Part shown: positions 1-6,881 of the stretch, one piece after another
Position numbering within the stretch: position 1 is the first letter of the stretch
Layout: each line of letters starts with the position of its first letter
Assembly: GCA_017543805.1 (NCBI GenBank)
Contig: JAFYFK010000148.1
Span: 1 to 15,508, forward strand
DNA from: Bacillota bacterium
GTDB taxonomy: Bacteria > Bacillota > Clostridia > Peptostreptococcales > Anaerovoracaceae
Direction of reading: 5' to 3'
DNA: 15,508 bases
Notes under the pieces: model-generated
Databases searched by the model: none
What the model was told of the DNA's origin: nothing
The model's input: only the letters and a program-made list of their open reading frames with translations
Program-made: the position numbers and the translations under genes

Positions 1-753
1 CGCACCTTCGACGGCAGAGTGCTTGAAGAGGTCGACAGGCATAAAATAGAGAAATTTATTGAGGATGTCCCTAACCCCTACGGCATACCGGTGAGATTCG
101 TCCTGCTCGACGCGGAGGAAAAAGGACTGTCCAGTCCTGTCCTCAGCGGCGCGCCGCGTTATGTCGCCGCGGTCGTCGGGAAAGTCCCGCACGGCGAGGA
201 AGCGTTCGGCTGCTCGTTTGAGAAATTCGTTCTTTTTGCTGAGTCGCTCGGGCTTGGCACAACATGGATCGGCGGGACGATGAACCGTTCGCAGTTTGAG
301 AAAGCCGCAGGGCTCGGCAAGGATGAGCGCATGTGCTGCGTGAGTCCGCTGGGATATCCGGCTGAGAAAATGTCTTTAAGAGAGACCCTTATGCGCAAGG
401 GAGTAAAGGCCGACGCGAGGTTTGATCAGGATAAACTCTTTTTTGAAGGCTCATTCGGCGCCGCATTAAAAACAGAGGACAGCGTCATCTCTGCCGCTCT
501 TGAAGCCGTAAGGCTGGCTCCGTCCGCGGTAAACAAACAGCCGTGGCGCATAGTAAAGACAGACAGCCGGTATCACTTCTTCCTGAAGCACGATAAAGGC
601 TATGTCAGCAATGAAGTCGGCGATATGCAGAAGATAGACATGGGCATCGCGCTATGTCATTTTATGAGCATTGCGGGAGGCGGGCTCGTTATTCAGGATC
701 CAGGCATTGAACTTCCTGAAAATACTGAATACATCGCGACTGTAGTTCTTTGA
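1..753 (+). CDS. Nitroreductase family protein (TM1586-like), 5' partial
   Basis: The reading frame is open to the first base of the window (codons Arg-Thr-Phe-Asp-Gly-Arg precede the GTG at 19), so the GTG is probably internal and the true start lies upstream. The Arg-Thr-Phe near the edge resembles the RS(I/V)RxF segment at the N-terminus of nitroreductases. Further on, ESLGLGTTWIGG and, in the second half, LAPSAVNKQPWRI are typical of the flavin-binding fold; the two half-domain arrangement fits the putative TM nitroreductase family (PF14512). Expected role: an FMN-dependent cytoplasmic oxidoreductase using NAD(P)H; the substrate is not predictable. The gene ends 17 bases before a small membrane peptide gene and is probably cotranscribed with it. 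Family call is good, exact function unknown. Confidence 0.8.
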   Translation, partial: RTFDGRVLEEVDRHKIEKFIEDVPNPYGIPVRFVLLDAEEKGLSSPVLSGAPRYVAAVVGKVPHGEEAFGCSFEKFVLFAESLGLGTTWIGGTMNRSQFEKAAGLGKDERMCCVSPLGYPAEKMSLRETLMRKGVKADARFDQDKLFFEGSFGAALKTEDSVISAALEAVRLAPSAVNKQPWRIVKTDSRYHFFLKHDKGYVSNEVGDMQKIDMGIALCHFMSIAGGGLVIQDPGIELPENTEYIATVVL

Positions 754-770
754 TAAGAGAGGAAAACAGA

Positions 771-890
771 ATGAATAAAAAGGTCCTTATTATAGCCGGC
801 GCAGCGCTTTTTGCGGCTTTCGCGGGTCTGTCGGTATACAATACGGTAAAAGCGATCAAGGAGAGCAAGGCGAATGGTACCTGGTCTTAA
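771..890 (+). CDS. 39-residue single-pass membrane peptide
   Basis: A short ORF beginning ATG AAT AAA AAG and ending at TAA 888-890. A GAGAGG Shine-Dalgarno (757-762) stands about 8 bases before the ATG. The product starts with MNKK, then a hydrophobic stretch of about 19 residues rich in Ala, Leu and Ile (residues 5-23), then a short polar tail containing KAIKESK. This is a one-helix membrane peptide, possibly an uncleaved signal anchor. Its last 17 bases overlap the start of the downstream ACT-domain gene, whose Shine-Dalgarno AAGGAG (858-863) lies inside this ORF, so translation of the two is probably coupled. I recognise no family. A real gene is supported by the SD, the hydrophobic pattern and the overlap; function is unknown. 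Confidence 0.6.
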   Translation: MNKKVLIIAGAALFAAFAGLSVYNTVKAIKESKANGTWS

Positions 891-1248
891 AGTACTGCCG
901 TATGATCTGACAGTCTGCAAAACGGAGTCGGTCTCCGACATTGACTTTTCTTCGGATTTCTTTTTTGCAGGAAAGACCGACGAGGAGATATCTTTAGTGT
1001 GCAAAACAGAGGATGCCCCGGAAAAAACCACAGAGCGCGAAGACGGCTGGCGCTGTTTCCGCATAGAAGGTCAGCTGGATTTTTCCCTGACAGGCATCCT
1101 TTCAAGGATCTCTGCAGTGCTTGCGGACGCCGGGATAGGCATCTTCGCGGTGTCCACTTACAATACCGATTATGTCCTGGTAAAAGCCCGGGATCTGGAC
1201 CGGAGCGTAAGCTCGCTTAAAGAAGCCGGATATGTTTTTGCAGAATAG
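874..1248 (+). CDS. ACT domain-containing protein (CASTOR/ACT_7-like)
   Basis: The 124-residue product has the two-part layout of small bacterial ACT proteins: an N-terminal region (LKVLPYDLTVCK) and a C-terminal ACT repeat with LDFSLTGILSRIS (about 68-80) followed by IGIFAVSTYNTDYVLV (about 88-103). The latter pattern, with phenyl/Ser-Thr-Tyr-Asn-Thr-Asp, is typical of the ACT_7 (PF13840) family related to eukaryotic CASTOR arginine sensors. Such proteins are thought to bind small ligands such as amino acids; no catalytic residues are expected. ATG 874 is preceded by AAGGAG at 858-863 inside the upstream small gene. The gene runs tail to tail with the dehydratase gene, leaving 6 bases between stop codons. 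The ligand is not predictable. Confidence 0.82.
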   Translation: MVPGLKVLPYDLTVCKTESVSDIDFSSDFFFAGKTDEEISLVCKTEDAPEKTTEREDGWRCFRIEGQLDFSLTGILSRISAVLADAGIGIFAVSTYNTDYVLVKARDLDRSVSSLKEAGYVFAE

Positions 1249-1254
1249 ACCCGT

Positions 1255-2445
1255 CTAAACGATAAGCCCGTTTCTGTAAAAGGCTATAGGAGCCCAGTAC
1301 TTATTGTATCTTTCGGTAAAGGTCGTTTCCCCGGATACAACGGAGATGAGCTTCCGGAATATTCTTTCGCCCGCTTCGTCGATGGATTCCGTGCCGTCAA
1401 TGATGCTTCCGACGCAAACGTCGAAGAACTGCTCCTCGGACTTGCAGTCGTTGCTCCCGAGGACTTTAAAGACGGGCAGGGTCTGAAGACCGGCTCCCCC
1501 GCATGACGCGAGGCCTCTTATATATGCCGGCATTCCTCCCGCGAGGCTGAGCGCGGAAAGCTGGGCTCCCGCGGCGGCTTCGCCGACATATACCGGGTCG
1601 CCCGCGGATTCGCAGTCCATAAAGAACAGGCCTTTGCCTGCCGGAGCCTGGCCGAATTCGAGAAAGTCCATCAGCGGCGTTGTTCCTCCCTTGGCGATCG
1701 CGCCGAGGGATTTTTCTTCGATCGTGGTAAGGCCGCTCGCCATATTGCCTTTATTCGGCTCAGAACCGAGCAGATCAACTCCGTAATACGATATGTTCTT
1801 CTGAAGCTCTCCGACGCATTTCAGTATTTTTCCCGCGACCTCTTCATTAACGGCGCGCTTAGCGAGCGTATGTTCCATTCCGAGTATTTCGGGTGTCTCC
1901 GAGAAAATGACGCTTCCGCCTTCGGCAATCAGCAGGTCTGCCGCGCGTCCGACGGCCGCGTTGTTGGAGAGAAGGGAGAGGGATCCCGAGCCTCCGCATT
2001 TTATGCCCCAGATAATGTCAGACAGCTCGCAGGGCTCTCTTTTAAGCTCAGATGCCTCAGCAAGGCATTTCAGCAGGAATTCGCGTCCTTTTTCCATTAC
2101 GCCGTCGTAGCCTGAAGTGTTTATCGAAAGGGTCATGACCGGTTTCCCGGACGCCTTTATTCCTTCAGTCATCTCTTCGGCAGGCACCGGTTCGCAGCCG
2201 GTCCCGACAACAAGAACTCCGTATACGTTGGGATTTTTGCCGATGCCGATAAGCGTCCTCACGGCCTTGTCGCGGTCTCGTTTTTCGTAGGGACACATGT
2301 AGGTGTGGCAGAGGGGGATGGCTCCCGGGACGGTCATCGCGAGCTGGTAGCTGATATCGTTAGCGCAGTTTATCGCGGGGATTATAACGACGCAGTTCCT
2401 TGCGCCGGAAGTTCCGTCAGGTCTTCTGTAGCCGTTAAATCTCAT
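1255..2445 (-). CDS. UxaA family dehydratase/lyase, large catalytic subunit
   Basis: The 396-residue protein matches the C-terminal catalytic part of altronate/galactarate dehydratases and the related sulfolactate lyase large subunit SuyB. Visible family segments are GYRRPDGTSGARN near the N-terminus, GTGCEPVP (about 81-88), IKCGGSGSLS (148-157), AAVGRAADLL, SETPEILGMEH (182-192) and GGLTTIEEKSLGA-like SGLTTIEEKSLGA (237-249). Conserved Cys 84 and Cys 150 are candidate metal ligands. It would remove water or sulfite from a hydroxy acid in the cytoplasm. A segment that is usually TTGRGTP-like in altronate dehydratases is here ASCGGAGLQT (313-322), so the substrate may differ. It overlaps the SAF subunit gene by 11 bases; a GAGAGGTG Shine-Dalgarno precedes its ATG. 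The substrate is unassigned. Confidence 0.85.
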   Translation of the reverse strand: MRFNGYRRPDGTSGARNCVVIIPAINCANDISYQLAMTVPGAIPLCHTYMCPYEKRDRDKAVRTLIGIGKNPNVYGVLVVGTGCEPVPAEEMTEGIKASGKPVMTLSINTSGYDGVMEKGREFLLKCLAEASELKREPCELSDIIWGIKCGGSGSLSLLSNNAAVGRAADLLIAEGGSVIFSETPEILGMEHTLAKRAVNEEVAGKILKCVGELQKNISYYGVDLLGSEPNKGNMASGLTTIEEKSLGAIAKGGTTPLMDFLEFGQAPAGKGLFFMDCESAGDPVYVGEAAAGAQLSALSLAGGMPAYIRGLASCGGAGLQTLPVFKVLGSNDCKSEEQFFDVCVGSIIDGTESIDEAGERIFRKLISVVSGETTFTERYNKYWAPIAFYRNGLIV

Positions 2446-2737
2446 CTTTTACACCTCTCATTCCCTCGATGCTTAAGACGTTCTGGATGTGCACATGCGT
2501 TCCGCAGGGGATGTCACGGGAAGCGAGTCCTATGACGGCATCCATTTTGACGATCTCTTCGCCTTTGCTGATATCCTTCAGGGCGATCTTATGGGCAAAG
2601 GGTATGTCCGCGGCGGCAGTTATTGATCCGGTTTGGGTATTTGATTTATCGGAAATGGCGAACTCATCGCCGTTTGCTGCCTCGTTCAGAAGGGTCGCGA
2701 CATTGTCTTTATCGCTCAGGCGGATGCATTTTTTCAC
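2435..2737 (-). CDS. SAF domain protein, UxaA-type dehydratase small subunit
   Basis: A 100-residue protein matching the SAF domain that forms the N-terminus of one-chain altronate dehydratases and the separate small subunit SuyA in split enzymes. Recognisable are MKKCIRLSDKDNVATLL, PFAHKIALKDISKGEEIVK and the closing GTHVHIQNV, which corresponds to the G-x-H-VHxHN motif (here His-Ile-Gln-Asn). The start is GTG: the Shine-Dalgarno GGAGGTGAT (minus strand, about 2743-2751) lies 5 bases before it, and the nearer ATG is out of frame. The stop overlaps the large subunit start by 11 bases, so the two are made together and probably form a complex. Whether it serves altronate, sulfolactate or another acid cannot be read from sequence. 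Confidence 0.83.
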   Translation of the reverse strand: MKKCIRLSDKDNVATLLNEAANGDEFAISDKSNTQTGSITAAADIPFAHKIALKDISKGEEIVKMDAVIGLASRDIPCGTHVHIQNVLSIEGMRGVKDEI

Positions 2738-2778
2738 AGACCATCACCTCCGGTCATCTTTGTGGATTTTAACTGCGT

Positions 2779-3336
2779 TTATCTCAGCTTTAAACCGTCT
2801 TTGAACGCGTCTCCGACCTTTTCCCCGACGAGCAGGTAAGCGCGGTTTGATATGTCGAAGCTTATTGCCCTGAGCTTTGCCGGATCGACCTTTCCGTCGG
2901 TCATAATGCTCTCGTCGACATCTGTCGCGACTATCTCGCCGAACAGGTGGCAGTGCTCCGGCTCGTAGGATATAAGCTCGCATTCGAGCGCCAGGGGCAG
3001 CTGTTCAAAATACGGCGCGTTGACTTTTTCGGCTTTTACTGGGGTCAGTCCTGATTTTTTTATCTTATCCGGGACCTTGTTGCCGGAATCGATTCCTACG
3101 TAGTCGCAGGCTTCCAGGGTATCAAGAGTTCCCATGCTTACGGTAAACTGTTTGTCTCTTAAGATGTTTTCCACGGTCTTGTGCCCCGGACTGAGGCAGA
3201 GGAATACCTGCGTGTCGTCGCCGACTGCGCCCCAGGCCGCGGTCATGGCGTCCGGTGTTCCGTCTTCGTTATATGTTCCGATAACAAGTACCGGCTGCGG
3301 ATAGATAAGAGGTGTTTTTCCAAGATCAAGTCTCAT
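2779..3336 (-). CDS. Flavin reductase-like / flavoredoxin family protein
   Basis: The 185-residue protein carries the flavoredoxin signature early on: YPQPVLVIGTYNEDG (12-26) followed by PDAMTAAWGAVGDD, then LCLSPGHKTVENI and FTVSMGTL. This fits the flavin reductase-like domain (PF01613), a split-barrel FMN-binding fold used in electron transfer or flavin reduction in the cytoplasm. Start ATG 3336 is supported by AAAGGAG on the minus strand (3346-3352), 9 bases away. It is the first gene of the minus-strand unit and sits 41 bases upstream of the SAF subunit gene, so the three are likely cotranscribed. A functional link to the dehydratase is only suggested by position. Confidence 0.85.
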   Translation of the reverse strand: MRLDLGKTPLIYPQPVLVIGTYNEDGTPDAMTAAWGAVGDDTQVFLCLSPGHKTVENILRDKQFTVSMGTLDTLEACDYVGIDSGNKVPDKIKKSGLTPVKAEKVNAPYFEQLPLALECELISYEPEHCHLFGEIVATDVDESIMTDGKVDPAKLRAISFDISNRAYLLVGEKVGDAFKDGLKLR

Positions 3337-3367
3337 TTTATTTTGCTCCTTTCAGATTTATGTTTTT

Positions 3368-3397
3368 ATTATACTCTGTACTGATTAGCGGTATAAT
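3368..3397. promoter_or_regulatory. Overlapping divergent promoters, mirror-image
   Basis: Plus strand: a perfect -10 TATAAT at 3392-3397 with TTATAC at 3369-3374, spacer 17, pointing to the DUF1232 operon. Minus strand: TATAAT (complement of 3368-3373) with TTATAC (complement of 3391-3396), spacer 17, pointing to the flavin reductase. The same two blocks, ATTATAC and GTATAAT, are exact inverted repeats with 16 bases between them, so each -10 overlaps the other promoter's weak -35. RNA polymerase could bind in only one direction at a time. Confidence 0.65.
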
Positions 3398-3444
3398 ATA
3401 AATATATATCATTTTGCTTATTATTTACAGAAAGGAAAAATATC

Positions 3445-3876
3445 ATGGCAGTTGAATTCAGCGCAGAAAAGGCAAAGGCGATACTTGACGGCGGCATGGC
3501 CAAAGCTCAGGAAATGATGAAGGATCCGTCAAAAATTGACGATCTTCTTAAACAGCTTGAAGTCAAGCTGAAGGACATCCCGTACGCCGGTTCGACTCTT
3601 GCCCGGGTTCCGCTTACCGTTTCCCTGGTCAAGGCATACATCACAAAGCAGTATACGGTCGTTTCGCCCAAGGTCATCGCGACCCTGGTCAGCGCGTTTA
3701 TCTATCTTGTGGCCAACAAGGATCTTATTCCGGACCACGTTCCCGTAGTCGGACATCTTGACGACATCGCGGTCCTCGCGATCGCTCTCAAGTTTGTTGA
3801 CCCGGAACTTCAGGCATTTGAAGCCTTCAGGGACGGAAACGTCGTTGTGGCCGAGGCAGAAGGGCAGACTGAATAA
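3445..3876 (+). CDS. DUF1232 (YkvA-like) protein
   Basis: The 143-residue protein has a polar, Lys-rich N-terminal half predicted helical (1-50) and a C-terminal DUF1232 block. The defining motif DLIPDHVPVVGHLDD is at 93-107, preceded by SPKVIATLVSAFIYLVA, which matches the usual layout of one or two hydrophobic segments around a DxIPD...GxLDD signature. The family is widespread and membrane-associated, but no biochemical role is established. The start is ATG 3445 with AAAGGAAAAA upstream. It is the first gene of the plus-strand envelope operon, 27 bases before the next gene, and is served by the plus-facing promoter at 3369-3397. The family assignment is firm. Confidence 0.88.
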   Translation: MAVEFSAEKAKAILDGGMAKAQEMMKDPSKIDDLLKQLEVKLKDIPYAGSTLARVPLTVSLVKAYITKQYTVVSPKVIATLVSAFIYLVANKDLIPDHVPVVGHLDDIAVLAIALKFVDPELQAFEAFRDGNVVVAEAEGQTE

Positions 3877-3903
3877 TCGCAGCGCTTTGACAAAGGATGA
3901 TAT

Positions 3904-4455
3904 ATGAGCACGGCGGCCAATATCGTTATCATAATACTGGAGATAATAGGGCTGGGGATAAGCATTAAAAGCCGGAAGGCAGAGGTGTTCGTGTATTACA
4001 CGCAGCTCGCGAATATGGTGACCCTGCTGTCGTCCGCGGTCTTTCTGGCCGCTAAGGGCAGTCCGGCCGCGGCGGTCCTTCGCTACCTGAGCACCGTCAT
4101 GCTGGTCATGACTTTCCTTATAACAGTGGCCGTGCTGGCGCCGCAGATGGAGGACGGGTTCCGTAAGCTGATGTTTTCCGGCAACGGGCTGTACCACCAT
4201 ACGCTCTGCCCGGTCATATCCGTGGCGTCGTATGTGTTGTGGGAGCCGCACTCCGGGGTCTGGCTTCTGCCGACTGTGCTGACCTTTGTTTACGGGCTGG
4301 TGATGTTGTATCTCAACTACAGCAAGAAATACGACGGGCCGTATCCGTTTTTCCGTGTATATGATCAGAGCGCTGCGGCGACAGTAATCTGGATGGCTGC
4401 CCTGACGGGGCTTATCGCCCTGATATCGCTGGCTGTAAGGCTTGCGGCTGCGTAA
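3904..4455 (+). CDS. Pr6Pr / FAR-17a-AIG1-like multi-pass membrane protein
   Basis: The 183-residue product has about six hydrophobic segments. The pattern YYTQLANMVTLLSS (31-44), TVMLVMTFLITVAVLAP (64-80), GLYHHTLCPVISVASYVLWE (95-114) and LNYSKKYDGPYPFF (137-150) matches bacterial Pr6Pr membrane proteins, relatives of eukaryotic AIG1/ADTRP. In those eukaryotic proteins a Thr and a His act as catalytic residues for lipid ester hydrolysis; Thr33 and His98 or His99 are candidates here by motif position, which is inference only. ATG 3904 follows AAAGGATGAT. The 3' end overlaps a TTG-initiated extension of the next frame, but the next gene's real start is after this stop. No function is shown for bacterial members. 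Confidence 0.68.
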   Translation: MSTAANIVIIILEIIGLGISIKSRKAEVFVYYTQLANMVTLLSSAVFLAAKGSPAAAVLRYLSTVMLVMTFLITVAVLAPQMEDGFRKLMFSGNGLYHHTLCPVISVASYVLWEPHSGVWLLPTVLTFVYGLVMLYLNYSKKYDGPYPFFRVYDQSAAATVIWMAALTGLIALISLAVRLAAA

Positions 4456-4474
4456 GAAAACAGGAGAAATAAAA

Positions 4475-5548
4475 ATGCCGGATGCGCATGCAAAAAAGAA
4501 TAATCTTGGCACAGGGCTGCTTTATTTCTACATTCATTTCGTGACGGAAGTGATCTGCTTCTTTGTGCTGGGACGTTATGTCGGGACAGGGCCGGAGATA
4601 TGGATAATATTTCTGCTTTATGACATGCTGGCCTTTGTTCCGCAGGCGATGATCGGTTATGTCAGCGATAAGCACAGGAAGCTTCCTCTGGGGCTGATCG
4701 GGCTTGTCCTTCTTGCCGCGGGACTGCTTCTATCAGAACATGTGCAGAGCCCCTTCGTATCACTTGTGGTGCTGTGCCTCGGAAACTGCTGCACCCATGT
4801 GAGCGGAGCTGAGGTAACTCTGCGGTCCTCAAAAGGCAGGCTGTCGCACAGCGCGATATTCGTTTCCGGAGGATCTTTCGGGGTCATTACTGGACAGCTG
4901 CTTGCCAAAACGAGCCTAGCGTCCTGGCCTTTGCTGATACTTGCAGCGACGGCCGTGCCGTTTGTCATCTGCGCCAGGATGTTCCTCGAAGACGCGGACG
5001 GCGGTCTCGAAAAGAACTGCGCGGAATTCAACTACAGCAAAGAGGATCTGGGCGCGCTGGCCGTCATTTTCATGGTCGTGTTTATCATCATCGTAAGAGG
5101 GTACATGGGTTACGGCATCCCGACCTCCTGGAAGAAGACCGTATGGCAGACTGTGCTGCTATTTGTCACGATGGGCATAGGAAAAGCTGCCGGGGGCATA
5201 CTTGCGGACCGTTTCGGCGTAAGGCGCGTTGCGGTCGCGAGCGCTCTGCTGGCTCTGCCTTTCCTGATACTCGGAGACCGCCTGATCGTGGTTTCCCTGA
5301 CCGGCGTAATGTTCTTCAGCATGACCATGTCGGTGACGCTGGCGCTGCTGGTCTCGGTATTCCCGAACCACCCGGGGCTGGCATTCGGCCTGACCACAAT
5401 AGGGCTGTTCCTCGGCACCGCGCCGGTGTTCTTTTTCCGCTTCTCGACGTATCTGTCGAACTGCATACTGCTCTGCGTGCTGACGGCGGTAAGCGTCGGA
5501 TTTATGCTGTTCGTTATAAAAAGGGAGAAACGGGATGCAGGGGTTTAA
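4475..5548 (+). CDS. MFS-type membrane transporter
   Basis: The frame is open from a TTG at 4442, but ATG 4475 is preferred because AGGAGA (4462-4467) lies 7 bases before it and the TTG lies inside the previous gene. The resulting protein is 357 residues with about 12 hydrophobic segments in two halves. The loop between helices 2 and 3 reads GYVSDKHRKLPLG and the matching place in the second half reads GGILADRFGVRRVAV, both close to the MFS motif A (G-x-x-x-D-R/K-x-G-R/K-R). It is somewhat shorter than the usual 400 residues. Substrate and direction of transport cannot be inferred. It overlaps the next small gene by 14 bases and shares the operon with other envelope proteins. Confidence 0.75.
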   Translation: MPDAHAKKNNLGTGLLYFYIHFVTEVICFFVLGRYVGTGPEIWIIFLLYDMLAFVPQAMIGYVSDKHRKLPLGLIGLVLLAAGLLLSEHVQSPFVSLVVLCLGNCCTHVSGAEVTLRSSKGRLSHSAIFVSGGSFGVITGQLLAKTSLASWPLLILAATAVPFVICARMFLEDADGGLEKNCAEFNYSKEDLGALAVIFMVVFIIIVRGYMGYGIPTSWKKTVWQTVLLFVTMGIGKAAGGILADRFGVRRVAVASALLALPFLILGDRLIVVSLTGVMFFSMTMSVTLALLVSVFPNHPGLAFGLTTIGLFLGTAPVFFFRFSTYLSNCILLCVLTAVSVGFMLFVIKREKRDAGV

Positions 5549-5693
5549 GTGGCTGCTCGATTCAGTATATATGTACTTTGTAAGCGCTCCGCTGATGATC
5601 ATAGCTCCGGTGTTCGCTGTCCTTATCGCGGTTTCGGCAGCGCTGGTGATGCGGGCTCTGGACAGGGAGGAGTCACTGCGAAATGATAAGTGA
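5535..5693 (+). CDS. 52-residue single-helix membrane protein
   Basis: A short ORF starting at ATG 5535 inside the end of the MFS gene and ending at TGA 5691-5693 inside the start of the next gene. AAGGGAG (5521-5527) lies 7 bases before the ATG. The product MQGFKWLLDS... has one long hydrophobic region (about residues 16-40, with VSAPLMIIAPVFAVLIAVSA) and a charged C-terminus (LDREESLRNDK). Its overlaps of 14 and 11 bases with both neighbours point to translational coupling. It could be a subunit or partner of the transporter or of the four-helix protein that follows. No family is recognised. Confidence 0.65.
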   Translation: MQGFKWLLDSVYMYFVSAPLMIIAPVFAVLIAVSAALVMRALDREESLRNDK

Positions 5694-6036
5694 CCTTCCG
5701 CTGATAATGCTGTACTGCCTTGTCCTGACGATAGTGATCGAGGCTGCGGCAGCTTATATTATCGGACTGAGGAGCCTGCGGGAGCAGACAGTGGTCCTGT
5801 GCGTCAATCTGATGACCAATCCTCTGCTTGTAAGCACAGGGTTCTGCGTAATGCTCTTTAAGGGAAGGACCGCGTACCTGATATTTCTTGCGGCAGCGGA
5901 GGCTGCCGTGGTGCTCGCGGAAGGCCTGGTATATAAGAAAGTCCTGAAAGAGGAGCGCAGCCCGTTTCTGCTGTCGCTGATCCTCAACCTGTTTTCATTC
6001 GGTCTGGGCGAACTGCTCAACCGCTTGCTGTTTTAA
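5683..6036 (+). CDS. Four-helix integral membrane protein, unknown family
   Basis: The 117-residue product has four hydrophobic segments separated by short charged loops. Polar residues sit inside them in a patterned way: Glu in helix 1 (VIEAAAAYIIG), VNLMTNPLL in helix 2, AAEAAVVLAEG in helix 3 and ILNLFSFGLGE in helix 4. Buried Glu/Asn residues suggest a transport or structural role, but I do not recognise the family with certainty. ATG 5683 is preceded by AGGGAGGAG (5664-5672). It overlaps the small protein gene by 11 bases, and the SH3b gene follows with its Shine-Dalgarno 4 bases after this stop, so the three are tightly packed. Confidence 0.7.
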   Translation: MISDLPLIMLYCLVLTIVIEAAAAYIIGLRSLREQTVVLCVNLMTNPLLVSTGFCVMLFKGRTAYLIFLAAAEAAVVLAEGLVYKKVLKEERSPFLLSLILNLFSFGLGELLNRLLF

Positions 6037-6050
6037 CTTTGGAGGTAAAG

Positions 6051-6881
6051 ATGAAACGCTTTATAGTCCTGCTTCTGACAGTGTTTATGATGCTCGCTCC
6101 GGTGGCGGCTTTTGCGGACGCAGCGGGGCCGTCGATCGATCAGTTTAATGTTTACGTCGGTCCTGACGGATTTGATTACATAGAATTTGAATGGGTCAAC
6201 GGCAGTAACGTGGCCACCGAAAAACATGCCGAAATGGAACTGGGCACTAAGATAACGATCGTTGACCAGTATGACGTTTACTGGATCGGAATGATAGAGG
6301 GTAAGGAAGCAAGCGAGTACTATCAGTTTACGGATGAACAGTTCAAAAAGCTGATACAGGAAAAGCAGGTATTATTGCCCGATTTTATTGGAAAGGATGC
6401 CGAAATCGTAAAGGCAGTCGTCCATACCGATGACAACGGGCTTTATCTTCGTTTCGGTCCTTCACAGAATTTCGGGATCATTCAGATGATGCCGGAAGGA
6501 TCTTCGATCAGCTATGATCATGTTTACAAGAATTGGGCTTATGTAGACTTTAAAGGCGAAAGAGGCTGGGCAAGCCTTGATTATATAGAACCTGTGGAAG
6601 AACCTGAAACTCCGTCAGGAACGGAGGGCGGTGCTTCCGGAAGTACGGAAGCTGCAACAGCCGGATCGCAGTCGTCCGCCCCGGAACAGACAACGGAGCC
6701 TGAGCCTGTCGGACCAGAAAAGGATGACGGAAAAACCGAGATCGCGGAGAAGACCGGCAGCAGCTTTTTCGAGACAAAAGGCTTTCTTATCCTTGCCGCC
6801 TGCCTGCTTGTCGCTCTGACCGCTACAGTCACGGCTATAATCGTTCTTAAGGTCATGTCCCGTCGGAAAGGAAAACATTGA
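6051..6881 (+). CDS. Secreted SH3b-domain protein with C-terminal membrane anchor
   Basis: ATG 6051 is chosen over the in-frame TTG at 6039 because GGAGGT (6041-6046) precedes it directly. The 276-residue protein begins with a signal peptide (MKRF, hydrophobic core, likely cleavage after AFA at 20-22). A region of unknown fold (23-120) follows, then a bacterial SH3 domain (about 121-181) with LYLRFGPSQNFGIIQMMPEG and the closing RGWASLDYIEP. Residues 182-240 are a Ser/Thr/Gly/Glu/Pro-rich spacer, and 244-267 form a transmembrane helix followed by RRKGKH. The topology places the SH3b domain outside the cell, near peptidoglycan. It is the last gene of the envelope operon. Its stop codon lies within the left arm of a long inverted repeat. 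Confidence 0.82.
   Translation: MKRFIVLLLTVFMMLAPVAAFADAAGPSIDQFNVYVGPDGFDYIEFEWVNGSNVATEKHAEMELGTKITIVDQYDVYWIGMIEGKEASEYYQFTDEQFKKLIQEKQVLLPDFIGKDAEIVKAVVHTDDNGLYLRFGPSQNFGIIQMMPEGSSISYDHVYKNWAYVDFKGERGWASLDYIEPVEEPETPSGTEGGASGSTEAATAGSQSSAPEQTTEPEPVGPEKDDGKTEIAEKTGSSFFETKGFLILAACLLVALTATVTAIIVLKVMSRRKGKH

Noticed and set aside
4442..4474. TTG start for the MFS-type gene overlapping the previous gene.
   Set aside because: No Shine-Dalgarno at the right distance, whereas ATG 4475 has AGGAGA 7 bases upstream.
3529..4512. Long minus-strand ORF of 327 codons.
   Set aside because: Composition is rich in Arg, His and Gln without domain features, and it runs opposite to two well-supported genes; it is a shadow.
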